Assembly: GCF_051014685.1 (NCBI RefSeq)
Contig: NW_027478865.1
Span: 360,798-424,797, forward strand
Direction: 5' to 3'
Length of the DNA stretch: 64,000 bases
Source of the DNA: Ptiloglossa arizonensis
Taxonomy: Eukaryota; Arthropoda; Insecta; Hymenoptera; Colletidae
Shown: positions 63,813 to 64,000 of the stretch, in pieces
Numbering within the stretch: position 1 is the first letter of the stretch
How the letters are laid out: each line of letters starts with the position of its first letter
Position numbers and translations under genes: made by a program
The notes under the pieces: generated by a model
The model's database searches: none
The model's input: the letters and a program-made list of their open reading frames with translations, nothing else
What the model was told of the DNA's origin: nothing

Positions 63813-64000
63813 GGCGAGTTTCTACTTTCAGATGCAACAGGAATTTCTCGAGTTCGTCAATCCGTTCGCGAGATATGGGAGTTTGAAGTTAAGGAATGGT
63901 TGAGAAACCATCAAAATTTTCGCTGGTCTGATAGTCGAAACCAATAACTGGAATGGCCTAGGGGAAATGTACACACACCATTGCAATCGGGCGAGTTTCT

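Larger units (their letters stand above)
1..64000 (+). repeat. 177-bp tandem satellite array filling the whole window
   Basis: The same unit recurs without a break. Landmarks such as 'tttcagatgcaac', 'ctcgagttcgtcaatccg', 'ttcgcgagatatgggag', 'ggcctagggg' and 'taatcgggcgag' return every 177 bp, for example agatgc at 661, 838 and 1015. From the landmark at 111 to that at 63988 I count 361 intervals with a net change of -20 bp, and all are in the same orientation. The visible indels are 1-2 bp: -1 in 'tacacacacattg' at about 3990, -1 in 'actacaaggcc' at about 35100, +2 in 'aaatttattctctgg' at about 58776. A hand-built consensus has 73 G+C in 177 bp and 10 CpG. No non-satellite insertion was seen and the array runs off both ends. 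Large homogeneous arrays like this are typical of centromeric or pericentromeric heterochromatin. The function is inferred, and I do not recognise the family. Confidence 0.98.

Noticed and set aside
1..64000. CRISPR array
   Set aside because: There are no short direct repeats with unique spacers. The whole 177-bp unit repeats and all parts are homologous between units.
1..64000. Tandem array of tRNA, 5S rRNA or other small RNA genes
   Set aside because: I could not see tRNA A/B boxes with a cloverleaf, 5S internal control elements or T-run terminators in the monomer. The only structures are the short hairpin and the imperfect dyad.
1..64000. Identification as a known plant or animal centromere satellite (Arabidopsis 178-bp, Brassica 176-bp, human 171-bp alpha)
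   Set aside because: The length is similar but the sequence does not resemble what I know of these families; similar lengths are common because they approximate one nucleosome repeat.

Overview
This window is one uninterrupted block of satellite DNA. From base 1 to base 64000 a monomer of about 177 bp is repeated head-to-tail in one orientation. The first complete 'cgggcg' monomer landmark is at 111 and the last at 63988. They are 63,877 bp apart, which is 361 monomers of 177 bp minus 20 bp, and the small indels I found by eye sum to the same -20. I saw no transposon, gene, RNA gene, inversion or other unique sequence, and both ends are cut inside the array. The consensus is about 41% G+C with 10 CpG per monomer, which is not CpG-depleted. 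It carries almost invariant XhoI (CTCGAG), NruI (TCGCGA) and AvrII (CCTAGG) sites.

An array of this size and uniformity fits eukaryotic centromeric or pericentromeric (or other heterochromatic) satellite. I do not recognise the monomer as a named satellite family and cannot name the organism. Undepleted CpG argues for a germline with little CpG methylation (many insects and other invertebrates) rather than a vertebrate or a heavily methylated plant, but this is inference.

Layout: 1-17.5 kb is a mosaic dominated by three local variant classes, with 5-, 7-, 9- and 22-monomer duplications. 17.5-20.7 kb is a transition with a 6-monomer repeat. 20.7-26.8 kb is a zone with its own variants and 6- and 17-monomer repeats. 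26.8-34.6 kb is heterogeneous, with 9- and 3-monomer spacings. 34.6-45.9 kb is the most homogenised part: an 11-monomer unit (1946 bp) in three copies, two of them tandem and apparently identical, inside an 18-monomer (3185 bp) repeat, followed by a tandem 6-monomer repeat. 45.9-58 kb is more diverged, with a dimeric (354 bp) expansion at 50.7-51.6 kb. 58-64 kb is recently amplified again (6-, 8- and 18-monomer units).

There are no genes. Short open frames occur on both strands because 177 is divisible by 3, so any frame stays in register from monomer to monomer; I call none of them coding. The interest lies in the array itself: competing higher-order repeat lengths, sharp lateral zoning of variant classes, a conserved 6-bp-stem hairpin in most monomers, a second dyad, and a weak CENP-B-box-like site at the position where the two main monomer types differ.
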